Source of the DNA: Nemertoderma westbladi
Lineage: Eukaryota; Xenacoelomorpha; Nemertodermatida; Nemertodermatidae
Assembly (NCBI GenBank): GCA_032718475.1
Contig: JAUCBJ010003005.1
Coordinates: 1-42,099, forward strand
Reading direction: 5' to 3'
DNA length: 42,099 bases
Part shown: piece by piece, positions 21,036 through 29,460 of the stretch
Numbering within the stretch: the first letter of the stretch is position 1
Layout of the letters: every line of letters begins with the position of its first letter
Notes under the pieces: model-generated
Database searches by the model: none
What the model was told of the DNA's origin: nothing
What the model saw: the letters and a program-made list of their open reading frames with translations, nothing else
Made by a program: the position numbers and the translations under genes

Positions 21036-21725
21036 ATGCGACAAGGTGAGCTGACTGCCTTGGCAGATAAGCTTTCTCTTAGCGCAGTGGGTGTTCAAAA
21101 GCACCGAATGCAGACTGGACAGACTGATGAGGTTCTGGTTAAGGACATCGGGGGCGGTTGGCGACTCGAACCTCGCATCAGCAGTGGTGGAATTGGTCTA
21201 TTGATGAATCCAACTGCACATGCAGCATTGGACAAAATTGACCAAATCTCAAACCGTATCATCCGTTGCCACTTCTCATGTTCTGGAAGACTGGCTTAGA
21301 AGTTTCCTAAGGCGGTTCTGATTGTGTGCTATTCTCCAACTAGTTTTGTCCAGTAGAGAAAGTGGAAAATTTATACCACAATCTACAAGCAGCTACTGAT
21401 ATCAGCATGCATTCTTAACATTCCTGGGAGACTTTAATGCAAGTCTGCATCAATCACCTATATCGCCCTGGGTCTATAGCGATAGCGTTAACCGAAATTT
21501 CGTCCATCTTCAGGATTTCATCTCTGGAAATGGATTGTTTTCGGCTGGAACCCAGTTCAAGAAGTGAACTGTAAAGCTATGGACTCATAGTGGACCCAGT
21601 GGTCACAAGTCCCAGATAGACCATTTTGTGTTTCGTAGGAAAGGCGCACTATACAAGACTGTAATGCATTTACACTTCGACCCTTCTCCGGTAGTAATCA
21701 CCGCCTTATTGTGGCCAAGGTAAGA
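21036..21725 (+). pseudogene. LINE APE endonuclease remnant
   Basis: The first 87 codons (21036-21299) read as the start of an AP-endonuclease-like domain (RQGELTALADKLSLSAVGVQ, then SSGGIGLLMNP). The remainder continues in other frames with stops: a GDFNA-like segment near 21430, and SQIDHFVFRRK near 21610 as the usual late QIDH motif. This enzyme nicks target DNA to prime LINE insertion. Multiple indels make it non-functional. Confidence 0.75.
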
Positions 21726-21760
21726 ATTAGTCTGCGTGCTAGCAGAACAACGAATCTGCC

Positions 21761-22258
21761 TTGCCGCGGCATGACTGGTCCTCTCTGTTGCAACATCCAA
21801 GTGTGAGATCCAGCTTCACACTACAGCTGAGCAACAGGTATGAGGTTCTTGCCTCTGAGGGGGCAGATCACTGCGAGGGCTATGCTGCCTTCACAGGAGC
21901 AGTTAAGTTAGCAGCTGAAGAAACAGTTCCTGTATACCCTCGAAACAGGAAAAGGGCCCCCTGGACTGACCACAAAATTCAGAAGTGCCGAAATTACCTC
22001 TATAAGGCGCAGAAAGAGTCCCGATTCAAACAGACTACAGCGGCTAAGAATGCAGTTAAGGCTGCATCCATGTCCCTGAACAGGCAGTACTCTGTTAATC
22101 TACAGGAGCTTATAAACCAACATGTTGATGCCATCAATGATGCCGACGACAGCAGGCAATCATCCCATGCATGGAAATCGATCAACTTGCTTACTGGGCG
22201 GAAAAGCCAACCAACCACCAAGGTTAAGGCTGAATCTCCAACCAATCGCCCATTTTGA
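21761..22258 (+). pseudogene. LINE endonuclease-RT linker region
   Basis: A 165-codon open stretch with a charged, helical composition (KLAAEETVPVYPRNRKRAPW, then LYKAQKESRFKQTTAAKNAV). It fits the connecting region between endonuclease and RT in this LINE class and is flanked by those domains in order. The frame ends at 22258 but homologous sequence continues in another frame to about 22410 (HFEKLLNNDRVLSDNF), so it is a fragment. Confidence 0.65.
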
Positions 22259-22259
22259 A

Positions 22260-23119
22260 AAGCTCCTCAATAATGACAGGGTATTGTCCGATAACTTTAT
22301 AGAAGTAAAAGTGTCTGAGTCTGTACTCCCAGATATTCCCATTGGCCATATCTTTGCAGAAGTGAAGGCTGCTGAAAGAGCATTAAGACCAATCGTGCTA
22401 GTAGAGTAGATGGTGTTCCCCCTGAGGTCTTTAAAATACCTGAGTGTTTAAAGCTCATCTATCCCATCATAGTAGACATGTACAGAACAACAAGAGTCAC
22501 ACAAGAAATTAAAATAAATAAGTTCGTGTCAGTTCCCAAGAAGGGCTGGCTACCTAACACTCTATGGTTCTTTTCGGGGAATCTCATTGATCTCGATTGT
22601 TGCAAAGCTATACAATAGAATTCTATTAGATCGCATCAGGGATCCCATTGAGAGACTGCTCCGTGGAAATCAGAATGGGTTCCGCAAAGGTCGTGGGACT
22701 ATGGAGCCCATTTTGGCATTTTGGCAAAAAAAGAAAGACAGCATCTGGCTGTTATCTTTGTTGACTTCTTCAAGGCCTTTGATTCAGTCTCTCGTTCACG
22801 TACGTTCAGCATACTTTCATTATATGGGATTCTTGGTGAAATTATTGCAGCAATCAGATCAGTGTCAGTGTCTACTGTTGACGGTGACACAGAACCATTC
22901 GAAGTGTTATGGGGAGTCCTCCAGGGAGAGACACATGCGCCATTCTTGTTCATAATTGTGGTTGACTATATTCTACGCATTCCCTTAGATCATCATAATG
23001 ATGATGCTGTCATGGTAACTGTACCTACTGGCACCAGAAGTCGAGGAAATCCTGCCAAGTGCCCAACTGATCTAGACTTTGCTGATGACTTAGGAGTACT
23101 CTCAGAATCACTAGAGTGA
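22260..23119 (+). pseudogene. LINE reverse transcriptase, old copy, frameshifted
   Basis: Corresponds closely to the young RT at 23304-23940. Shared motifs are VPKKG, GNQNGFRKGRGTMEPI, the catalytic VDFFKAFDS, GVLQG and the catalytic LDFADDLGVLSESLE. It is split between two frames (22587-22955 and 22721-23119) and has lost a short segment after LAFW/LALR and another near RSV. It stops right after FADD. Confidence 0.85.
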
Positions 23120-23189
23120 GCCTAACGGCCTAATTAGAACAGGCTGCCTATAGTGTTAGCCTTTTTATAACTCTAAAAAGACGAAAATT

Positions 23190-24680
23190 TTGACAGTTAA
23201 CTTCGTAAGTCCTCAGCAAGTCTCTGACTGGATGAGCATAAGCTCAAAGGATGGTATGCTTGAGCATATGGACGACTTCTGTTACCTGGGATCATGGTCC
23301 CAGGTAAATAAGTTGGTGCCAGTTCCCAAGAAGGGCAACCTAACACTCTATGGTTCTTTTCGGGGAATCTCATTGATCTCGATTGCTGCAAAGCTATACA
23401 ATATGATTCTATTAAATCGCATCAGGGATCCCATTGAGAGACTGCTCCGTGGAAATCAGAATGGGTTCCGTAAAGTTCGTGGGACCATGGAGCCCATTTT
23501 GGCACTTAGAAGGATAATTGAAGAATTATCAAAAAAGAAAGACAGGCATCTGGCTGTTATCTTTGTTGACTTCTTCAAGGCCTTTGATTCAGTCTCTCGC
23601 TCACGTATGTTCAGCATACTTTCATTATATGGGATTCCTGATGAAATTATTGCAGCAATCAGATCAGTATACGATGGTTCGACAACATTTGTGTCTACTG
23701 TTGACGGTGACACAGAACCATTTGAAGTGTTATGGGGCGTCCTCCAAGGAGACACACTTGCACCTTTCTTGTTCATTATTGTGGTTGACTATGTTCTACA
23801 CATGTCCTTAGATCATCATAATGATGATGGGGTGATGATAACTCCACCTACTGGCTCCAGAAGTCGAGGAAATCCTGCCAAGTACCTAACTGATCTAGAC
23901 TTTGCTGATGACTTAGGAGTACTCTCAGAATCATTAGAAGGAGCCCAACGGCTCCTCAGCTCATTAGAACATGCTGCTTCTAGTGTTGGTCTTTTTATTA
24001 ACTCCAGAAAGACCAAAATTTTGACAGTTAACTTTGAAAGTCCTCAGCAAGTCTCTGATCGGATGAGCATAAGCTCAAAGGATGGTATGCTTGAGCATGT
24101 GGACGACTTCTGTTACCTGGGATCATGGATCCGGAAGTCAGGTGAGGACCTTCGAATACGTAAGGGAAAGGCATGGGCAGCCTTGAATAGGCTTTCCAGG
24201 ATTTGGAAGTCACCGAGAATTAATCGGAAACTTAAGGTCCGATTATTTAGAGCAGCAGTAGTTCCAGTACTCCTCTACGGGAGTCCATGCTGGGCTCTAA
24301 CTGCTGAGGACACCAAATCTCTGGATGGCACATTCACAAGAATGTTACGCCGGGTTCATTGTGTCAAGTACAATGCACACATCTCCAACCAGACACTATA
24401 TAACATTGGAGGTGTCTCATTGGTTCCCCCAAGCTTGACACTAGAACAAAATCGCCTCCGCTTTGCAGGACATTGCTTTCGCCGTGAGGACCAGCCAGTG
24501 CATAATCTTGTACTTTGGCAGCCTCATGGAGTGAATAAGCATGGTGGACAGCCCATGACTTTCTTGAGACGTATCTTAAAGGACACTGGCCTTGAAGATG
24601 CGGATGATCTAGCAAATGTCATGGGTGATAGGGAGTTGTGGCGGTGCAATTTTGTTGACAAGCCGGCACAGCATTCTTAA
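23190..24680 (+). CDS. LINE ORF2 fragment: reverse transcriptase and C-terminal region
   Basis: A 496-codon frame starting at a TTG. The first ~37 residues belong to the old LINE and the remainder to the young copy, so the frame is a chance fusion across the insertion point near 23298. The RT palm is complete from about residue 42: VPVPKKG, NQNGFRK, catalytic FVDFFKAFD near 125, GVLQGDTLAPF, catalytic FADD near 238. Then comes the LINE C-terminal region (LLYGSPCWAL, NRLRFAGHCFRREDQP, ending PAQHS). There is no endonuclease because the copy is 5'-truncated. The clade is uncertain; RTE/CR1-type is likely. Not expected to be autonomous. Confidence 0.88.
   Translation: MTVNFVSPQQVSDWMSISSKDGMLEHMDDFCYLGSWSQVNKLVPVPKKGNLTLYGSFRGISLISIAAKLYNMILLNRIRDPIERLLRGNQNGFRKVRGTMEPILALRRIIEELSKKKDRHLAVIFVDFFKAFDSVSRSRMFSILSLYGIPDEIIAAIRSVYDGSTTFVSTVDGDTEPFEVLWGVLQGDTLAPFLFIIVVDYVLHMSLDHHNDDGVMITPPTGSRSRGNPAKYLTDLDFADDLGVLSESLEGAQRLLSSLEHAASSVGLFINSRKTKILTVNFESPQQVSDRMSISSKDGMLEHVDDFCYLGSWIRKSGEDLRIRKGKAWAALNRLSRIWKSPRINRKLKVRLFRAAVVPVLLYGSPCWALTAEDTKSLDGTFTRMLRRVHCVKYNAHISNQTLYNIGGVSLVPPSLTLEQNRLRFAGHCFRREDQPVHNLVLWQPHGVNKHGGQPMTFLRRILKDTGLEDADDLANVMGDRELWRCNFVDKPAQHS
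23286..23297. repeat. LINE target-site duplication, left copy
   Basis: CTGGGATCATGG, repeated exactly at 24718-24729. Together they flank the young LINE. The word is native to the old LINE at this point, so the old copy was the target. Confidence 0.75.
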
Positions 24681-24717
24681 AAATGCAGCTGCAATGCAGC
24701 ATGCCGATCCCCTACTA
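23298..24717 (+). mobile_element. Young 5'-truncated LINE nested in the old LINE
   Basis: About 1420 bp bounded by the CTGGGATCATGG duplication. It starts within the RT domain and ends with a 3' tail of CTACTA-like triplets after CAGCATGCCGATCC. RT and C-terminal region form one intact frame, unlike the surrounding old copy. It is nearly identical to the fragment at 37219-37996. Confidence 0.8.
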
Positions 24718-25290
24718 CTGGGATCATGGATCCGGAAGTCAGGTGAGGACCATCGAATACGTAAGGGGAAGGCATGGGCAGTCTTGAATAGGCTCTCCAG
24801 GATTTGGAAGTCAAGTAGAATTAATCGGAAACTTAGACTTATTTAGAGCAGCAGTAGTTCTAGTACACCTCTATGGGAGTGCATGCTGGGTTCTAACTGT
24901 TGAGGACACTAAATATCTGGATGGCACATTCACAAGAATGCTACGCCGGGTTCAATGTGTCAAGTACAATGCACACATCTCCAACCAGACACTATTTAAC
25001 ATTGGAGATGTCTCATTGGTTGACACTAGAGCAAAGCCGCCTCCGCTTTGAAGGACATTGCTTTCGCCGTGAGGACCAGCCAGTGCATAATAAGCATGGT
25101 GGACAGCTGATGAATTTCTTGAGACTCATCTTAAAGGACACTGACCTTGAAGATACGGATGATCTATCAAATGTCATGGGTGGCAGGGTGTTGTGGCGGC
25201 GCAATTTTGTCGACAAATCTGCACAGCATTCTAAAAAATGCAGCTGCAATGCAGCATGCCGATCCTAGTAGTACTAGTATCATAAATTTA
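24718..25290 (+). mobile_element. Old LINE, 3' part
   Basis: It resumes with the second copy of the duplication and GATCCGGAAGTCAGG, then matches the LINE C-terminal region in two frames (24616-24846 and 24900-25268), with deletions such as loss of the LVLWQPHGV segment. It ends at CAGCATGCCGATCCTAGTAGTACTAG, the family's 3' end with a TAG/TAC-type tail. Confidence 0.85.
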
Positions 25291-27374
25291 TTGAATTTTA
25301 ATTTAAAATCAGGATGGGCGGTCTAATAATCACATCATCACATCATCAAATTACGATGTTTTATTAATAATGAACGATGTGGAGCATTGGAGAAAGGGAG
25401 ATAAAGTACTTTACCGTACTTTATCTGCTGCAGCGGTGCCCTGTTGGTGATCTGCTACAGACGTCTGAGTGTAACAGATGCGGACCCGACATGTAAATCT
25501 GAAATAGGGTACAAGCGAAATAAATCGATATGAATCAGTAGGACTATATATTTTTATCTCTACCGTAGTGTGTTGGTTATATATAAAAAGGGAGAGTGTA
25601 TTACTCTTGATCAATGCACTTACTTAATATATAATATTAATATGCTTTAATATTTTATACTTAATTGTATTAGTGTACTATCGAATAAAATAACTAAAAA
25701 ACCTCATACAATCATCATTTTTCATTCTAACCCTATCTTGCAATATAATTAAGTAATGTGATCAATCCTTAAATAATTACAACATTATACTGAAAACTAT
25801 CAGTAGATAGATGGATAGATTTATTTATACATTATGTAAAAACAATTACAACTACGGTGTGGGGACCTCCTAAAATTCCTAAAATTATTAAAATATGAGC
25901 AAATCTGTCAACATTTCTAAAAACCTCCTCATTTCGAAATTCCGGCGAGGAAATCTACTTTCAATGTAAATTAATTCATTGGGGGTGGACTTCCTAATAG
26001 TCAAGTAGACAGTACCGACCACCGTTCAAATTGGGTATGACTGCAGTTTTTTTGCTGAAAGTGTTAACTTGTATAAACCATTTGAAATTATGTTATATTT
26101 TACATAGTCCGCATTTAGCAATTTTTTCTAGAACACTATTTATCTTAACGACAGATGTTTTACATAGCAACAATAATGAAATAACATGCAAGGGTATATT
26201 TATCTATTTTGACACTGGACAATCATAAATAAGGATAATCTAAGCTCGAGAAAATAAAAACTTAAGGGATAAGTATTATGTTTGAAGTTAGGAGTTATTA
26301 ATTTTGTAAAATTGCAGTGTTATGGCAAACACTGTTACAGGCAGTGAACTTGTAATACATACAAGGCTCGGTGTGCAATTTGGAGCTCATCACTGTGGCC
26401 AAATAATGCACAGACATACCTCTCTCAAGAATATGCTGTCAGCTTGCTAACTCTCTCTAGACATGCATCCTCAAGAACTGGCGGAAATATGTTAATTAGA
26501 ATGTGGAATTTGTGGCCGACGCATTTATGGACAGAATGGCGCAGGTTTATCCTTAACGAAGTAGCAGTGGTTACACAAACTGATATGTTGTTTCTGTAAG
26601 GTGATGTTCGGTATTACCAGTGGACCGTGAAACGAAAGGTGAAGGAATGTTGATGAAACAACTTCTGCATTTGCAGTAGTAATTACTGTACTTTTAGTTT
26701 AATGTTTGATAAAATATTTATTTACACGTTATCACAGTCCTTGCTCGCACACTTGTAATAAAAATTGAAAGCCCAATTTATAAATTGCTGCCACATCCAA
26801 CCAAGTTTGTAGGCTATAGTGGCGGCTGCATATTATCTACAGCCGCTCTCCAGAATAATACTTGCGATCTGGCTCTTCTTATATTCTTGACTGCTGCATT
26901 ATCCGTTAAATGTCAACTTCATATCTGAAATAAATAATACTTTCATTATATTTTGTGCAAGATAATTTCGCAATGCTAGGTTATCTTTGCAGAACTTAAA
27001 AGTTCTAATAAAAAGTTCTAGGAATTAGAATAATATATATGAATAGCCAGTCGGTCGAAGACGAACCGAAGGCATCTCTTCGAAAATAGGGAGGGACTTT
27101 AGTCGTAATCAAAATTCATCCCTCTCCAGGGAAAATCGTCGCAAATAACAGCTGGTGACTTTCAAAAATAAAACTGTAACCTGTTCTATTGACTTTCGTT
27201 TATTGTTTTGGTTACAATAACGTGCCACTGTAACATACTTTCACTTTCACTAATTTGGAAATTTAACATTGAGTCAAATTTAACATTGAGTCATTTCGCT
27301 GAGATGGGATTTACATCAAGTTTCCCCCCTCTCCTGTCTCCCTCTTCAATAGCCGCTACCCGACGGTAGGACTG
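25291..27374. other. AT-rich spacer, no gene seen
   Basis: About 2.1 kb without a supported gene. It contains a perfect 11-bp inverted repeat with a 6-nt loop (25399-25426, arm AGATAAAGTAC). The short open frames here have no recognisable motif. Confidence 0.55.
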
Positions 27375-27543
27375 GTGCTACTCCTATCCCAAGGTTTGCT
27401 TCCAGTAATTCAACAGGTACTCATTTTATCGACCCCAATGGATGAAAGAAGGCAGAGAAGAATGAGAACCAACTGTTTGACACTTAGAAAGACACTAAAG
27501 ATTGCTACAATGAACGCCCGCACTCGGAAACTGCTTAGCAAAC
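27375..27543 (+). mobile_element. Possible start of a different LINE ORF, cut by the LTR
   Basis: A short open frame ending RKTLKIATMNARTRKLLSK resembles the start of LINE endonucleases (typically ...IATWNVRTL...). It is interrupted exactly at the LTR boundary at 27544. Only ~55 codons are visible and the similarity is limited to one motif, so this is tentative. Confidence 0.35.
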
Positions 27544-28229
27544 TGTTCGCGCTTTTAGACCTTTAGCAGTTTAACCTGCCAATTTTAGTTGTCCTCTTGT
27601 TTATAAATCGACTTTAGCCTATATCAATTATTTAATGTACTGAAGTTACATCAGCCGAAGCCAGTCTGTGCGCGATCATTCACCCACAGTTAAGGGAGAC
27701 TGGATTCGGATTCCTTGATAGTTATTGCTGTATTATTCGATTGATCGTTACTATATAATCTCTGACAATATATTTAATTTCGGGGAAATATTTACAGTTC
27801 CTTTAGGAAGTGGTGCTTTAAGTATAAAAACAGAGATATGACTTATACTAATCACAACTAGATGGCCACAGAGTTTCGTAAATAGCGCATTTTTTAGGAG
27901 ATGCTTTATTATCTTTCACACTACTTCACACGACTTCACACTACTTCAGACTACTGCGCACTAATCTGCCGACCATCACTGAATTTGATCATATATAAGG
28001 AAGATCGCAACTGACACTTGTAGGGATTATGAAATAGCATTTAATTCATACAAAAACCACTATAATTTAAGTCACAGTTGCTACCGGTACCTGTTCCTCT
28101 TACCTTCAGTAATAAAGAAGATTGGGGGTTTTATGATTATTTGGAAAAATGACTTGTTATGTCCGCAAAAGCTCCCACACTGCGCATTGCGGGAAAAAAT
28201 GACTTGTTATGTCCGCAAAAGCTTTTACA
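27544..28229 (-). repeat. 3' LTR of BEL/Pao copy 2
   Basis: Begins TGTTCGCGCTTTTAGACC and ends GCTTTTACA on the plus strand, matching both ends of the copy 1 LTRs, but it is only 686 bp and clearly diverged, with a large internal deletion relative to the 1168-bp form. A ~30-bp direct repeat (AAATGACTTGTTATGTCCGC plus flanks) occurs at about 28146 and 28197. It belongs to an older or different subfamily. Confidence 0.88.
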
Positions 28230-28237
28230 CCGCTCCC
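28230..28237 (-). promoter_or_regulatory. Candidate polypurine tract of copy 2
   Basis: GGGAGCGG on the element's sense strand immediately before the 3' LTR, identical to copy 1. Confidence 0.5.
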
Positions 28238-28306
28238 AGAAAGTGGGATTTAAGTCCATAAAATATAAAAATCACAGTTTCTAAAATACAAAAATACTCT
28301 AAACTA

Positions 28307-28840
28307 TTAGTCCTTCTTACGTGAACGGCGTTTACGAAGTTTTTTGAGGCTAGTAAGAGTCTTTTTCTCTTTGGGGCGAGCCACTTTACTAGGAGGGCTA
28401 TAACTCCTGGGTGAGGGGTGCAATACAATTGCATCGGAAGGTTTAGGGTTACGGTTGGTGTATCCGCCGGTCGAGGTACCCGGTTGATCGATATCAACCT
28501 CAGTGGAACGAGGTCGAACAACCTTTAGAGCGCGTTTCAAGACAGCAGCTCTTACTGGTCCCTGACGGGTTGTTTGCACGAGAGCGGTAGGCGGACCGTG
28601 AGTAGTGAGGAATTTCCTCGGTTTGATGGTTCTTTCCAACTCACGTTCTCGGGCTCTATATTCATAGGGTCGTCTATGAACTTCCTGTAGTTCTGGATGC
28701 GAGTTGATGAACAAGTCACCATATTCCGGATCTTGACGGATAAAGTTGATCAAATTATAAGAATTAAGGTCGTTAGGATTAATGTTCCTGAGGTACTTGC
28801 GAACAAATTTGGTCGAAATATTCTCGCCAACATGCTTCAT
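28307..28840 (-). CDS. Accessory gene D: basic-tailed protein of unknown function
   Basis: 177 codons, ATG at 28840-28838. The start overlaps the stop of gene C as TAATG, the arrangement used for termination-reinitiation. The first ~90 residues are mixed and charged (FVRKYLRNINPNDLNSYNLI). The middle is Pro/Thr/Ser-rich. The last ~28 residues are strongly basic (KKLRKRRSRKKD), consistent with nucleic-acid binding or nuclear import. No family is recognised. It ends about 78 bp before the 3' LTR. A remnant of its 3' end lies at the same position in copy 1. The frame is intact. The coding call is good; the function is unknown. Confidence 0.8.
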   Translation of the reverse strand: MKHVGENISTKFVRKYLRNINPNDLNSYNLINFIRQDPEYGDLFINSHPELQEVHRRPYEYRARERELERTIKPRKFLTTHGPPTALVQTTRQGPVRAAVLKRALKVVRPRSTEVDIDQPGTSTGGYTNRNPKPSDAIVLHPSPRSYSPPSKVARPKEKKTLTSLKKLRKRRSRKKD

Positions 28841-29379
28841 TAGCTCGTAGCTCGGTGTGCGAGATTTTTGCTCAACGGAAGCAAAGAGATACGGGTCACT
28901 CCTTCATAGGCACGTCCAGGGTAGTATCGATGACGTGACTCGCAATGGAGATCCGCGTTAGCTTCCCAGGCTCGAATGTAGCGCAGGGCAACCATTTCAT
29001 ATACGCTTTCCAGATCTCGGTTGAAAGGGCAATCGAAACTTGCGTGTCCTTTAAACTGACAATGATGGCATTGAGTCATAAATTGAGGGCAGACTGCGAA
29101 GATGTGTAAGTTATTGAGTCTACAATACGCACAATAGATCTCCATGGTAGGTTGATCTTGAAAGTAGGAGCAGGGTAGGCTGGAGTCCAACGGGGTGAAG
29201 TGGTCTCGTGATGCACATAATCGGCAACGTTTCCTAGAAACATAATTGGCATGCCGATAATTGTATGCGGTGAGACATTGTGGACCTTGATACCATTCCA
29301 GAACGTAGTCATTGTCAATGCTCCTGGGCGCTGTGGGTTGAATCTCCTCGGATTCTAAGCAAATTGGTTCGTCTTCCAA
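28840..29379 (-). CDS. Accessory gene C: zinc-knuckle protein
   Basis: 179 codons, beginning at a TTG directly after a TAA and in the same frame as genes A and B, so it is probably the C-terminal part of a polyprotein and not an independent start. Three Cys/His motifs are visible: C52-X2-C55-X4-H60-X9-C70; C83-X2-C86-X5-H92-X4-C97; and a canonical C104-X2-C107-X4-H112-X4-C117 (CHHCQFKGHASFDC). The last matches retroviral-type nucleocapsid knuckles that bind single-stranded nucleic acid. The element's own Gag already has knuckles, so this would be a second set. It ends in TAA within TAATG, overlapping gene D by one base. Copy 1 has lost this region. Confidence 0.82.
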   Translation of the reverse strand: MEDEPICLESEEIQPTAPRSIDNDYVLEWYQGPQCLTAYNYRHANYVSRKRCRLCASRDHFTPLDSSLPCSYFQDQPTMEIYCAYCRLNNLHIFAVCPQFMTQCHHCQFKGHASFDCPFNRDLESVYEMVALRYIRAWEANADLHCESRHRYYPGRAYEGVTRISLLPLSKNLAHRATS

Positions 29380-29460
29380 TTACATAGCTGAGGTAGGTGT
29401 AGCTGTCTCCTCAAGCGAACCCACTGTTTGAACTTCCACGATAGAATAACCTGTGGGGAT

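Larger units (their letters stand above)
20872..23297 (+). mobile_element. Old LINE, 5' and central part (endonuclease and RT remnants)
   Basis: A decayed non-LTR retrotransposon. Pieces in several frames follow the normal LINE order: 5' sequence with a 13-G run at 20902-20914; an APE-type endonuclease (about 21036-21725, with SQIDHFVFRRK late in the domain); a linker (21761-22258); and a reverse transcriptase (about 22260-23297, with VDFFKAFD and FADD). It breaks off inside CTGGGATCATGG where the young copy inserted, and resumes at 24718. Confidence 0.85.

Noticed and set aside
28307-29379. Genes C and D as a cut-and-paste transposase or host gene caught between elements
   Set aside because: They are contiguous with A and B, and the 3' end of D is also found beside the 3' LTR in copy 1, so they belong to the retroelement.
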